Assembly (NCBI GenBank): GCA_031287715.1
Contig: JAITSN010000089.1
Coordinates: forward strand, 1 to 52,404
Direction: 5' to 3'
DNA length: 52,404 bases
Origin: Mediterranea sp. (in: CFB group bacteria)
GTDB taxonomy: Bacteria > Bacteroidota > Bacteroidia > Bacteroidales > Bacteroidaceae
Shown here: piece by piece, positions 33,395 to 41,962 of the stretch
How the letters are laid out: every line of letters begins with the position of its first letter
Position numbering within the stretch: position 1 is the stretch's first letter
Program-made: the position numbers and the translations under genes
The notes under the pieces: generated by a model
Told to the model about the DNA's origin: nothing
The model's database searches: none
Seen by the model: only the letters and a program-made list of their open reading frames with translations

Positions 33395-34887
33395 ATCAAA
33401 AAAAACCATCAGAAGACAAGAAACTGCTCGCAATGGTCAAACATTTCCAGGAAATGAAGGCAGAAGGCAAGATCCTCTATTTGGATGCGGAACAATATGA
33501 AGAAATCTCAGATTACTACATACGCCATGAAAACTACAAAAGCGCCGCTGAGATCCTCGAAACAGCCATGCAGATCCATCCGGACAATACAAGGCTGATG
33601 CTGGCGCGGATAACCTTGCATATTGACGAAGGAGAATATAAAGAAGCGCGGAAAAAATTCGACAAGATAATAGATAAAAACTCCTTCTTCGTAATGGTAG
33701 TCCATGCCGAATTACTCTTCATGGAAGACAAGGATATAGAAGCCGGCTTAGTAATCGACTCTTTTGACGAAAGAGATCTCGACGAGACAGAGTGCCTGGA
33801 CGTCGGACTCTTGTGCATCGGCATCGGAGACGACGAAAAAGCCGTATACTGGTTAAAAAAAAGCCTGGAACTCGACCCCGAAAACGAAGAAGCCATCCAG
33901 GCCATCTGCCAATGCTACCAAGAGCTGGACCAATACGAAGAAACCATACCTTTATACAATAAACTGCTCGACAAAGACCCCTATTCGGAAGACTGTTGGG
34001 TAGGACTTGCAGAATCCCATTTCTACCTCGGTCAATACGACAAGGCCATCGAAGCCTCCGATTTCGCACTGGTAATTAATGACAGAAATGGAGACGCATA
34101 CCTCTTCAAAGGACATGCCTACTACCAGCTGGAAAACAACAAAGAAGCCATCGAAGCCTACACGGAAGCATGGCTCCAAGGAAGCCTCCAAAGCGAATTG
34201 GCAACCATGCTCATTGCATACAGCTATATCGGAATGGAAGAATGGGACAACGCCTATAAATACATACAACAGGCCAGAGCCATAGCAAACGAAGACGAAC
34301 CCGAATTTCCGGAAATCCTGGTAGCTTCGGCACGCTGCCTGTACCACCTCAACAACAAAGAAGAAGCCAACAGCCTGATAAAATCCGTGCAAGAACGCTT
34401 CCCCGATACAACGATCGCCTGGATATACGAAGGCGAATTCCTGCTGGAAGAAGGAAATCGCGACAAAGCCCTCTTAAACTTCGTAAAAGCAGTAAACATC
34501 GATCCCTCTGCCGATACCTGGTTCCGAATCGGCCTTTTAGCCAAGGAATACAAAGAGTACGAACTCGCACTGAAATCCTTTGGACACGTCGGAGAAATAG
34601 ATCCGGACTATGAAAACCTGGCAGAAAACATCCTCTGCGTCACCAACAGATTCTTTGAAGAATGCTACATACCGTTAGACAGGAAAATGCTCAAAAAACA
34701 CATCAGAGAAATCGTTGCAAAGGGAGGAAAAGTCCCCGATCTGTTAGATCTTGACAAATTCGCCCTGCAAGCTAAAAAAGATGGAAAAAGCAAAGAAGAG
34801 ATCAAAAAATTAGTCGAAGCACTAAAACAACTAAACGACCTGATCGAAAACTACGATATCGATCAGATAGAAGACGAAATCTATTAA
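33391..34887 (+). CDS. Tetratricopeptide-repeat protein
   Basis: A 498-residue protein built largely of TPR helix pairs (for example YKSAAEILETAMQIHPDN, KAVYWLKKSLELDPENEEA, QYDKAIEASDFALVINDRN, NNKEAIEAYTEAWLQGS, RDKALLNFVKAVNIDPSAD). No signal peptide or membrane segment, so it is probably a cytoplasmic scaffold. The C-terminus is charged and helical (LDKFALQAKKDGKSKEEIKK), with an acidic end. The start codon overlaps the glnS stop, and it ends 6 bases before dedA. Binding partners cannot be inferred. Confidence 0.9.
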   Translation: MNQKKPSEDKKLLAMVKHFQEMKAEGKILYLDAEQYEEISDYYIRHENYKSAAEILETAMQIHPDNTRLMLARITLHIDEGEYKEARKKFDKIIDKNSFFVMVVHAELLFMEDKDIEAGLVIDSFDERDLDETECLDVGLLCIGIGDDEKAVYWLKKSLELDPENEEAIQAICQCYQELDQYEETIPLYNKLLDKDPYSEDCWVGLAESHFYLGQYDKAIEASDFALVINDRNGDAYLFKGHAYYQLENNKEAIEAYTEAWLQGSLQSELATMLIAYSYIGMEEWDNAYKYIQQARAIANEDEPEFPEILVASARCLYHLNNKEEANSLIKSVQERFPDTTIAWIYEGEFLLEEGNRDKALLNFVKAVNIDPSADTWFRIGLLAKEYKEYELALKSFGHVGEIDPDYENLAENILCVTNRFFEECYIPLDRKMLKKHIREIVAKGGKVPDLLDLDKFALQAKKDGKSKEEIKKLVEALKQLNDLIENYDIDQIEDEIY

Positions 34888-34893
34888 AATAAT

Positions 34894-35532
34894 ATGGAAT
34901 CTGTAGCCTTTATACAATGGTGCCTGGAACACCTCAACTATTGGACCATCATGATACTGATGACCATAGAAAGCTCTTTCATCCCTTTCCCGTCCGAAAT
35001 AGTCGTCCCCCCTGCCGCTTACAAAGCTGCAATCAGCAACCAAATGAACATATACCTGGTTATCTTTTTTGCAACCGTCGGAGCCGACCTGGGAGCACTC
35101 ATCAACTACTATCTGGCAAAATGGTTGGGAAGACCCATCATCTACAAATTCGCAAACAGCCGCTTAGGACATATGTGCCTCCTGGACGAAGAAAAAGTAA
35201 GACGTGCAGAAACATATTTCGACAGACACGGAGCAATTTCCACCTTCATCGGCCGGCTAATCCCGGGAATACGCCAACTCATTTCCATCCCTGCCGGACT
35301 GGCACGCATGAAATTAACTACATTCCTGCTCCATACGACTTTAGGAGCCGGAATATGGAACTGCATACTTGCCGTTATAGGCTACTACCTCCTGCCCAAA
35401 GCCGGAATTGAAACAGAAGAACAACTGCTTGCCAAAGCAACCGAATACAGTAAAGCAATCGGTTACATCCTCATCGGTTTAGCCATATTCGTCGTAACAT
35501 TCCTGGTTTACAAAGGACTCAAGAAACGATGA
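34894..35532 (+). CDS. DedA/SNARE-associated family membrane protein
   Basis: Inner-membrane protein of the DedA family, which includes undecaprenyl-phosphate and phospholipid transporters or flippases. The 212-residue protein has the typical E-S-S-F-I-P-F-P-S-E block (MTIESSFIPFPSEIVVPP), then GADLGALINYYLAKWLGRP, FDRHGAISTFIGRLIPGIRQLISIPAG with the conserved Arg residues and Gly-x-x-Arg-Pro-like motif, and a last membrane segment ending VTFLVYKGLKKR. Third gene of the glnS operon. Its last 37 codons and the trailing 14 bases occur again, slightly changed, after glmM at 17752-17877. Confidence 0.93.
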   Translation: MESVAFIQWCLEHLNYWTIMILMTIESSFIPFPSEIVVPPAAYKAAISNQMNIYLVIFFATVGADLGALINYYLAKWLGRPIIYKFANSRLGHMCLLDEEKVRRAETYFDRHGAISTFIGRLIPGIRQLISIPAGLARMKLTTFLLHTTLGAGIWNCILAVIGYYLLPKAGIETEEQLLAKATEYSKAIGYILIGLAIFVVTFLVYKGLKKR

Positions 35533-35540
35533 CAATTGCA

Positions 35541-35576
35541 ATGGACAATTAATTCCACCGCAGGCTAATTGTCCAT
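35541..35576 (+). terminator. Hairpin after dedA
   Basis: ATGGACAATTA (35541-35551) pairs exactly with TAATTGTCCAT (35566-35576); the loop contains CCACCGCAGGC. It follows the dedA stop by 9 bases and probably ends the glnS operon transcript. Confidence 0.5.
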
Positions 35577-35586
35577 GTGTCAATTC

Positions 35587-35691
35587 TTTGGGCGTTGCCT
35601 GCGGCCCGAGCCATCCGCTGCAAGTCCTCGCTTCGCTGCACTTCGTTTCGCTCCGCTCCGGGCTTTCCGCTCATGTCTCTAACGCGGCTGC
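35587..35691. repeat. GC-rich dispersed repeat, copy A
   Basis: TTTGGGCGTTGCCTGCGGCC begins a GC-rich segment that recurs at 52300-52404 with 8 mismatches in 105 positions by hand alignment and no gaps. Inside are near-repeats of TCGCTTCGCTGC and CGCTCC. In both copies GCCTGCGG is preceded, about 30 bases upstream, by its complement CCGCAGGC (35558-35565 here), enclosing a copy-specific spacer. It is non-coding; nothing about it suggests a transposase-carrying element. Confidence 0.7.
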
Positions 35692-35752
35692 GCCAACCAA
35701 TATCCCATTTTATCATTTTCTACTCCTCGAAAGCGTTAATCTCAGCGAGATT
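35692..35752. other. Short spacer between repeat elements
   Basis: Continues from the GC-rich repeat into AT-rich sequence that leads to the 41-bp array. No gene or RNA seen; a plus-strand frame from 35588 crosses both repeats and looks spurious. Confidence 0.4.
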
Positions 35753-36059
35753 GGCGCTTTTTTATTTGCAAAAATAGTTTTGTTAGTGACAAAGGCGCAT
35801 TTACATTTGCGAAAATGGTTTCCACACTGTAGAAGGCGCATTTACATTTGCGAAAATGGTTTCTACACTGTAGAAGGCGCATTTACATTTGCGAAAATGG
35901 TTTCCACACTGTAGAAGGCACATTTACATTTGCGAAAATGGTTTTCACACTATAGAAGGCACATTTACATTTGCGAAAATGATTTTCACACTATAGAAGG
36001 CACATTTACATTTGCGAAAATGGTTTCTACACTATAGAAGGCGAATTTACATTTGCGAA
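35753..36059. repeat. Tandem array of a 41-bp unit (about 7.5 copies)
   Basis: Units begin at 35753 (diverged), 35794, 35835, 35876, 35917, 35958 and 35999, with a partial unit from 36040; the spacing is exactly 41 each time. Each regular unit reads GGCGCATTTACATTTGCG, then AAAAT, then GGTTTCCACACTGTAGAA, with small changes (TTTCTAC, TTTTCAC, ACTATAG, GGCACA) that drift along the array. CGCA...TGCG is a short inverted repeat in each unit, and TACATTTG matches the -7 promoter element in seven units. The 41-base period is not a multiple of three, so it is not a coding repeat. No unique spacers occur, so it is not CRISPR. Confidence 0.9.
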
Positions 36060-36185
36060 TTGAAAAATATTTTTTTTCTTTCCGATAAAAAAATATCAAA
36101 AGAATTGTATATGAATAAATCAATGCCGATATTTGGAAACCATTAACTTATTAACGGATTAAATAACCGCTTAACACGCATTATT
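36060..36185. other. AT-rich leader before the DUF6261 gene
   Basis: Strongly AT-rich stretch between the array and the next ATG, with T and A runs around 36070-36100. No convincing -7 element here; the nearest exact TAnnTTTG is in the last array unit (36048-36055). Confidence 0.35.
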
Positions 36186-36968
36186 ATGGATAAAAACGCA
36201 ATTGCTCCATTCAGATTTTATGATTTGACACATTCGGAATATCTCGAATTCTCCCACCTCGTTTTTGCCGTGATCACCCCGGACAAAGCAACTGAAATGG
36301 AAATCGAAAAGTCTTATGACGAAGCAATCGTCCTGCAAGACAAATACGTGGAGATCTTCCGGCGTAATCCGGCCTTGCTGAAAACCGAAAAACTCAATGA
36401 GGCCCTTATAAAGATCCGCCGCAAAATGATGTTGCTAAAAGGTCTGCTCAAGGAAGCAATTGCCGATAAAACGGGGAAGCAATTGGACGATGCAAAGACA
36501 ATAGAAAACATTGCGTATCCCTATCTGAAAAATTTACGCTACGACACGCAGTCCGCCCTTATCGCCAACGCCATGGATATGACCGAAGCATTACTCGTAC
36601 CGGCCAACCAGCCGATACTGGCGCAATTCCAACTGAAAGAGATCGTGGATGGCATCGCAATACCCGCACACGAAGCCGACGAGATCCTTCTGGCGCGCAG
36701 CGAAGAAAAAGCATACCGGAAAGCACTCGGCAATGTGACCAACGTGCGAAAGAAACTCGAAAAACAACTCCGTTTCCTGCTTTACTTCGCCATCCCCGCG
36801 CACTATGCAGAAGCCTCCGGAACACAGGCCGCCCTGTTTGAACACGTCATTATTGACCTCAACGGAGTGCTCGACAGTTTCAGGCACCTTACTTCCAGCC
36901 GCGGCAGCAAGTGGGGCGGCGAAGGCAATCCCGTTCCACCGGAAAATGTATCAAACGGTAAACGGTAA
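36186..36968 (+). CDS. DUF6261-type protein
   Basis: A 260-residue helical protein resembling DUF6261, a Bacteroidales family without known function. Visible: FRFYDLTHSEYLEFSHLV at the N-terminus, a central helical region (NLRYDTQSALIANAMDMTEALL), and EEKAYRKALGNVTNVRKKLEKQ. There is no signal peptide or membrane segment. The last residues (NVSNGKR) are encoded by the start of an ATTTACC-type spacer repeat (GGTAAACGGTAAATG), so the natural stop may have been moved by the repeat. A single gene, flanked by the 41-bp array upstream and convergent with nadK. Confidence 0.72.
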   Translation: MDKNAIAPFRFYDLTHSEYLEFSHLVFAVITPDKATEMEIEKSYDEAIVLQDKYVEIFRRNPALLKTEKLNEALIKIRRKMMLLKGLLKEAIADKTGKQLDDAKTIENIAYPYLKNLRYDTQSALIANAMDMTEALLVPANQPILAQFQLKEIVDGIAIPAHEADEILLARSEEKAYRKALGNVTNVRKKLEKQLRFLLYFAIPAHYAEASGTQAALFEHVIIDLNGVLDSFRHLTSSRGSKWGGEGNPVPPENVSNGKR

Positions 36969-37003
36969 ATGAAGGTATCAAATGGTAAATGGTAAATGAA
37001 AAG
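36952..37003. repeat. ATTTACC-type spacer repeat
   Basis: Direct copies of GGTAAATG-like words (TATCAAATGGTAAATGG) between the convergent DUF6261 and nadK genes. It starts inside the end of the DUF6261 frame. Confidence 0.6.
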
Positions 37004-37008
37004 GTGCT

Positions 37009-37881
37009 TTATTTCCTTCCGTCCGCTCCCCACATCATTTTGGTGCGCAGGGTGTCGAAGAAAGTATGGTCGAAGCGTTTGACGACTTTGATGCTGTGAT
37101 CCGCTTTGCAGATCGTCAAGCGGTTGCTTTCTTCGCAAGATTCGCTGCGCCCGTCGATGGCTACCAGGAAATTATGGCTCCGGCTTTCTACGTCCAGCGT
37201 GATTTCCCAATCGTCGCGAACTACGATCGGGCGGACATTCAGGCTGTGCGGAGCTACGGGGGTGATGGCAATTGTGCTGGACTGCGGCACAATGACAGGG
37301 CCGCCCACACTTAGCGAATAGGCTGTGGAACCGGTAGGAGTGGCGACGACCAAACCGTCGGCCTGGTAGGTGGTCAAGTAAGCGCCTTTGATCGAAGTGT
37401 GGATGGTGATCATCGACGAACTGTCTCTTTTCAGTATGGCTATTTCGTTGAGCGCGTACGGCGAAGATTGCAGCCGGCGGTCGCTGCTCAAGAGTTGCAG
37501 CACGCTGCGTTCTTCTATTTTGTAGTGATTGTTGTAGATCTCATCCAGCGTGACTTCCGTTTCTTCGGGCGATGTATCGGCCAGAAAGCCCAACCGCCCG
37601 GTGTTGATCCCCAGGATCGGAATATCCCTCTTTCCTATTCTGTTTGCCGCTTTGAGAAACGTGCCGTCGCCGCCGATGCAGATAACCATGTCCGCCGAGA
37701 AGCCGTCGCCGTCGAACAACCCCGCTACGGGTATCTCCAGCCCCAGATCAACGGTCAAGAAATGGTAAAATTCACGGCAAACGTATACCTTGGCGTTCTT
37801 CCTTTTCAGTATATCGAACACCGCCTGAACATGGCCTGATTTTTTGGCCTGGAATGTATTTCCGAAGATTGCAAATCTCAT
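37009..37881 (-). CDS. nadK: NAD kinase
   Basis: Phosphorylates NAD to NADP. The 290-residue protein shows the signature [26 protein letters not shown], the glycine-rich [27 protein letters not shown]-type [15 protein letters not shown], and a normal length and C-terminus ([12 protein letters not shown]). Transcribed alone, divergent from pdxJ. Confidence 0.96.
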   Translation of the reverse strand: MRFAIFGNTFQAKKSGHVQAVFDILKRKNAKVYVCREFYHFLTVDLGLEIPVAGLFDGDGFSADMVICIGGDGTFLKAANRIGKRDIPILGINTGRLGFLADTSPEETEVTLDEIYNNHYKIEERSVLQLLSSDRRLQSSPYALNEIAILKRDSSSMITIHTSIKGAYLTTYQADGLVVATPTGSTAYSLSVGGPVIVPQSSTIAITPVAPHSLNVRPIVVRDDWEITLDVESRSHNFLVAIDGRSESCEESNRLTICKADHSIKVVKRFDHTFFDTLRTKMMWGADGRK

Positions 37882-37965
37882 GGTTGAGCTTTTATATACC
37901 CTGCTTATACCCGCAAATTTCGGCTTTTTTTTCGGAACGTTGCTACCGCAGTCGGAAATATTTAG

Positions 37966-37973
37966 TACTTTTG
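37966..37973 (+). promoter_or_regulatory. -7 element of the pdxJ operon
   Basis: TACTTTTG exactly matches TAnnTTTG, 43 bases before the pdxJ ATG. TTG at 37940-37942 is a slightly distant candidate -33 element (23 bases). Confidence 0.5.
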
Positions 37974-38016
37974 GACAGAATCCTAACTTATAGAAGTAGT
38001 TAATGAAGAAAAAGTA

Positions 38017-38733
38017 ATGACAACATTAAGTGTAAATATCAATAAAATAGCAACGCTGCGAAATGCCCGCGGCGGAAATGTGCCGGACGTGGTAAAGGTT
38101 GCTCTGGACTGCGAGCGTTTCGGAGCTGACGGGATAACGGTTCATCCCCGTCCGGACGAAAGGCATATCCGCCATGCCGACGTTTATGCGTTGAAACCTC
38201 TGCTGAAGACGGCGTTCAACATAGAAGGATACCCGGATAAAGCATTTATGGACCTGGTGTTGAAAGTGCGTCCGGATCAGGTGACGCTGGTTCCCGATTT
38301 GCCGGGCCAGATCACTTCCAACGCGGGATGGGATACCAAGAATAATGTGGGCTTTCTGACCGAAGTGCTCGATGAGCTGAGGGAAGCCCGGATCCGGACG
38401 TCCGTGTTTGTCGATCCCGTTGTTGAAATGGTGGAATATGCCGTTAAGGCGGGCGCCGACAGGATCGAGCTGTATACGGAACCCTATGCCGCGGAGTATC
38501 CGAAAGACAAAGAGGCGGCGGCAGCTCCGTATGTGGAAGCGGCAAAAGCTGCGCGCAGCCTGGGAATAGGGCTGAATGCCGGCCACGACCTCAGCTTGGA
38601 GAACTTGAACTATTTGTACCAAAACATTCCCTGGATAGACGAGGTATCCATAGGTCATGCGCTGATTGCAGACGCATTGTACTTGGGCCTGGAGTACGCT
38701 ATCAGGGAATATAAAAAATGTCTTTGTAAATGA
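38017..38733 (+). CDS. pdxJ: Pyridoxine 5'-phosphate synthase
   Basis: Last step of the DXP-dependent pyridoxal-phosphate route: condenses 3-amino-2-oxopropyl phosphate with DXP. The 238-residue TIM barrel carries [30 protein letters not shown] (active-site His and Arg), [29 protein letters not shown] and [22 protein letters not shown]. Length is typical. The stop overlaps the exbB start (ATGA). Confidence 0.96.
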   Translation: MTTLSVNINKIATLRNARGGNVPDVVKVALDCERFGADGITVHPRPDERHIRHADVYALKPLLKTAFNIEGYPDKAFMDLVLKVRPDQVTLVPDLPGQITSNAGWDTKNNVGFLTEVLDELREARIRTSVFVDPVVEMVEYAVKAGADRIELYTEPYAAEYPKDKEAAAAPYVEAAKAARSLGIGLNAGHDLSLENLNYLYQNIPWIDEVSIGHALIADALYLGLEYAIREYKKCLCK

Positions 38734-39446
38734 ATATGCACATGCTGCTGAGCCGGACGGTCGCTATGGTCGATTCGCTGGCTGTCGAAAATCCCGTACT
38801 GACGCCGGTAACAACCCCCGAAGAAATGGATATGCTGGACATGGCGTTCAAAGGAGGGTGGATCATGATCGTACTTGCGCTGCTGTCCGTCATTTGTTTC
38901 TATATTCTTCTCGAACGGGTGTATGTGATTCGTAAAGCGGGCAAAGAAGATCCGATGTTTATGGACAAGATAAAAGATTATATCCTGAGCGGCGAAACCA
39001 AACCGGCCATTCTCTATTGCCGGACGGTAAACACCCCTGCCGCAAGAATGATCGAGAAGGGAATCACGCGCCTCGGACGGCCGATCAATGATGTACAGGT
39101 TGCCATTGAGAACGTAGGGAACATCGAAGTGGCCAAGCTGGAAAAAGGACTGAACGTGATGGCTACCATTTCGGGAGGAGCGCCCATGATTGGATTTCTG
39201 GGCACTGTGACGGGTATGGTGCGCGCCTTTTACGAAATGGCGAATGCAGGGAACAATATCGACATCACACTCCTGTCCGGCGGCATCTATGAAGCCATGA
39301 TCACCACCGTTGGAGGGCTTATTGTAGGGATCGTCGCCATGTTTGCCTACAACTATTTAGTAGGGCTTGTTGGCGGCGTGGTCGGTAAAATGGAAGCAAA
39401 GACGATGGCTTTCATGGACTTGCTTAACGAACCGGCGAAGAAATGA
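38730..39446 (+). CDS. exbB: MotA/TolQ/ExbB proton channel protein
   Basis: Proton-channel subunit that powers TonB. The 238-residue protein has three membrane segments (about 45-65 around [18 protein letters not shown]; about 145-170; about 185-210) and the family block [19 protein letters not shown] with [21 protein letters not shown]. Overlaps pdxJ and exbD by 4 bases each, so it is translated in step with them. Confidence 0.94.
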   Translation: MNMHMLLSRTVAMVDSLAVENPVLTPVTTPEEMDMLDMAFKGGWIMIVLALLSVICFYILLERVYVIRKAGKEDPMFMDKIKDYILSGETKPAILYCRTVNTPAARMIEKGITRLGRPINDVQVAIENVGNIEVAKLEKGLNVMATISGGAPMIGFLGTVTGMVRAFYEMANAGNNIDITLLSGGIYEAMITTVGGLIVGIVAMFAYNYLVGLVGGVVGKMEAKTMAFMDLLNEPAKK

Positions 39447-39862
39447 TGCTTAAACGTAGGAACCGCATATCACCGCAATTCAGTATGGCGTCTATGACCG
39501 ACGTGATCTTCTTGCTGCTCATCTTCTTTATGATCACTTCGACCGTGGTGTCGCCAAACGCGATAAAAGTGCTGCTGCCGCAAGGAAAACAGCAAACGTC
39601 GGCAAAGCCGCTGACGCGGGTTATCATCGACAAGGAGCTGAACTATTACGCGGCTTTCGGCAACGATAAGGAACAAGCCGTCCGGGAAGAGGAGCTGGCT
39701 TCGTTCTTGCAACAGGTTGCCGGTAGGGAACCCGAAATGTATGTGGCGCTTTATGCCGACGAGTCTGTGCCCTATCGGGAAATCGTAAAAGTGTTGAATA
39801 TAGCAAATGAGAACCAATTCAAAATGGTATTGGCTACCCGTTTGCCGGAGAATAGAAAATAA
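39443..39862 (+). CDS. exbD: ExbD/TolR biopolymer transport protein
   Basis: Proton-channel partner of ExbB with a single membrane segment. The 139-residue protein contains the key SMTDVIFLLLIFFMITSTVV (about 15-35), including the conserved membrane Asp that carries protons, and a short periplasmic domain. Overlaps exbB (ATGA) and ends 2 bases before the TonB-like start. Confidence 0.94.
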   Translation: MMLKRRNRISPQFSMASMTDVIFLLLIFFMITSTVVSPNAIKVLLPQGKQQTSAKPLTRVIIDKELNYYAAFGNDKEQAVREEELASFLQQVAGREPEMYVALYADESVPYREIVKVLNIANENQFKMVLATRLPENRK

Positions 39863-39864
39863 CC

Positions 39865-40686
39865 GTGGACCGGAAGAAAAAAGGACGATTGATCGGAATA
39901 ACGGGCACGTTGGCCGTACACGCGGCTCTTGTTGCTCTCTTGATGGGGATAGGATTTATCCTGCCTGAGCGAACGGAAGAAAGCGGAGTGGAGGTCATGA
40001 TGGGAAACGTGGAATCGGCTTCCGGCGATATTGAATCCGCGTCGATGATTGATGTGGACGTTCTATCCGAACCGGAACAGCCGGCGGAAGCAGAGCCGGC
40101 CCCATCGGCAGAGCAAGATCTGCTGACTCAACAAACCGAAGAGACCGTAACGCTGGAGCCTAAGGCGGAGCTTAAAAAAGAAACGCCCGGGAAACCGGAG
40201 AAGACGGAGGCGGAAAAGGCGGCGGAAGCAAGAAAGATCGCAACGGAAAAAGCCGAACGCGAGAGAAAGGCCGCCGCCGAAGCAGCCGCCCAACGGGTGG
40301 CCGGAGCATTTGGCAAAGGCGCCCAGATGGGGGATAAGGGAACGAAAACCGGAACAGGTGCGGAAGGAAGCCCAACGGGCAACTCTGCAACCGGAACAAC
40401 CGGAGCAGGCGGCTATGGCAGTTTTGATCTGGGCGGCCGCTCAATTGGGGAAGGCGGCCTGCCTCGCCCTATATATAATGTACAGGAAGAAGGCCGGGTC
40501 GTGGTAGCCATTACGGTGAATCCGGCGGGGATTGTGATCGCTACCGGTATCCATCGTCAGACGAACACCGTGAATCCGGCGCTTCGCAAGGCGGCGGAAG
40601 AAGCCGCGAAGAAAGCGCGATTCAATGTGGTTGATGGAGTAACGAACCAAACAGGCACCATCACCTATTATTTTAACCTGAAATGA
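39865..40686 (+). CDS. TonB-like energy transducer
   Basis: A 273-residue TonB-type protein linking ExbB/ExbD to outer-membrane transporters. The start is probably GTG at 39865, 2 bases after exbD; the next ATG lies inside the membrane segment and would break it. Parts: one N-terminal membrane helix (HAALVALLMGIGFIL), an acidic then Lys/Glu/Ala-rich linker (about 60-150), a Gly/Thr-rich stretch, and a C-terminal TonB domain (PIYNVQEEGRVVVAITVNPAG, then AARKARF-type KKARFNV). The Pro-rich linker of classical TonB is replaced by the charged one. Confidence 0.88.
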   Translation: MDRKKKGRLIGITGTLAVHAALVALLMGIGFILPERTEESGVEVMMGNVESASGDIESASMIDVDVLSEPEQPAEAEPAPSAEQDLLTQQTEETVTLEPKAELKKETPGKPEKTEAEKAAEARKIATEKAERERKAAAEAAAQRVAGAFGKGAQMGDKGTKTGTGAEGSPTGNSATGTTGAGGYGSFDLGGRSIGEGGLPRPIYNVQEEGRVVVAITVNPAGIVIATGIHRQTNTVNPALRKAAEEAAKKARFNVVDGVTNQTGTITYYFNLK

Positions 40687-40728
40687 AGATGCTGGGAAAA
40701 GTCTTCTCAACTTAAAACGATAACGGAA

Positions 40729-41280
40729 ATGGATACTATTTATGTTTTCTTTGCGGATGGCTTCGAAGAGATCGAAGCACTCACGCCGATTGACGTCCTG
40801 AAACGTGCAGGGCTGAATGTGGAAGCGGTTACCGTGACGGATGATAAAGTGGTTACGGGAGCGCACGGTGTTCCTGTGGTATGCGGTTCGTATTTTCAAG
40901 ACTGCGACTTTAGCAACGCCGCCCTTTTATTGTTGCCGGGAGGAATGCCCGGAGCGGAAACGCTAAGCAAACATGAAGGACTGAACAACCTTGTGCGCGG
41001 GTTTGTGAAAGAAGGCAAGCCGGTTGCCGCCATTTGCGCGGCGCCGATGGTACTTGGCAAGTTGGGATTGCTTAAAGGTAAAAAAGTTACTTGCTATCCC
41101 GGATTTGAACAATACCTGGAAGGCGCCGAATGTACGGGAGCGCAAGTAGAAAAGGACGGCCGTATCATAACCGGAATAGGGCCGGGCGGAGCTATGGATT
41201 TTGCGCTCGCCATTGTTGAACTGTTGCAAGGCAAAGACAAAGTGGCCGGGCTGGAGGAGGCCATGTGCATAAAGCGGTAG
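40729..41280 (+). CDS. DJ-1/PfpI family protein
   Basis: A 183-residue DJ-1-type protein with the nucleophile elbow [11 protein letters not shown] (active Cys), [17 protein letters not shown] (with the conserved Glu), [13 protein letters not shown] and [18 protein letters not shown]. Relatives act as protein or nucleotide deglycases, chaperones or oxidative-stress sensors; the specific activity is not shown by sequence. It follows the TonB-like gene by 42 bases and precedes ispD by 4. Confidence 0.92.
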   Translation: MDTIYVFFADGFEEIEALTPIDVLKRAGLNVEAVTVTDDKVVTGAHGVPVVCGSYFQDCDFSNAALLLLPGGMPGAETLSKHEGLNNLVRGFVKEGKPVAAICAAPMVLGKLGLLKGKKVTCYPGFEQYLEGAECTGAQVEKDGRIITGIGPGGAMDFALAIVELLQGKDKVAGLEEAMCIKR

Positions 41281-41284
41281 GGCA

Positions 41285-41962
41285 ATGGATAAATATGCTT
41301 TGATCGTTGCCGGAGGAAACGGAACACGTATGGGAGGGGAAATTCCGAAGCAATTTCTCCTCCTTGACGATGGCAAGCCGGTGTTGAAACGCACGTTGGA
41401 AGCGTTCCATACGTACGACCCCCGGATGCGTATCATTCTTCTTCTTCCGCAAGACCAAGAAGTTTATTGGAAACAATTATGCGTGGAGCATGACATACAG
41501 GTGCGTCATGAGGTTGCCCACGGGGGGGAGACCCGTTTTCATTCGGTCCGGAACGGGTTGGAATTGATACGCCGGGACGGAATTGTGGGAATACACGACG
41601 GCGTCCGGCCATTTGTCTCAACAGCGGTCATTGCCCGTTGCTATGAAACAGCCAAAACGCATAAAACGGCGGTGCCCGTAGTGGAAATAACCGAAACCGT
41701 ACGCCATCTCACGGCTACGGGTAGCGAAACGGTGAACCGTAACGCCTATCGGCTGGTGCAAACTCCGCAGGTATTTGATGTGGCCCTGCTCAAAGAAGCC
41801 TATTCCCAATGCTATTCCCCATCTTTCACAGACGATGCCTCGGTAGTGGAAGCCATGGGGAAGACGCCAATAACCTTAGTCGAAGGAAGCAGGGAGAATA
41901 TAAAAATAACAACTCCGTTTGATCTGAAAATAGCTACTGGTTTGATCCGATGTTCGATCTGA
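41285..41962 (+). CDS. ispD: 2-C-methyl-D-erythritol 4-phosphate cytidylyltransferase
   Basis: MEP-pathway enzyme of isoprenoid synthesis joining CTP and MEP. The 225-residue protein has the nucleotide-binding [56 protein letters not shown] and [11 protein letters not shown], ending with [14 protein letters not shown]. All catalytic Lys and Arg positions appear present. Its end overlaps recG by 13 bases. Confidence 0.96.
   Translation: MDKYALIVAGGNGTRMGGEIPKQFLLLDDGKPVLKRTLEAFHTYDPRMRIILLLPQDQEVYWKQLCVEHDIQVRHEVAHGGETRFHSVRNGLELIRRDGIVGIHDGVRPFVSTAVIARCYETAKTHKTAVPVVEITETVRHLTATGSETVNRNAYRLVQTPQVFDVALLKEAYSQCYSPSFTDDASVVEAMGKTPITLVEGSRENIKITTPFDLKIATGLIRCSI

Noticed and set aside
35588-35914. 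108-codon frame across the dispersed repeat and the tandem array
   Set aside because: It is a by-product of repeats; the 41-base period shifts the frame each unit and no real protein features are seen.
35753-36059. CRISPR array
   Set aside because: The whole 41-base unit repeats with no unique spacers, and no cas genes are present.
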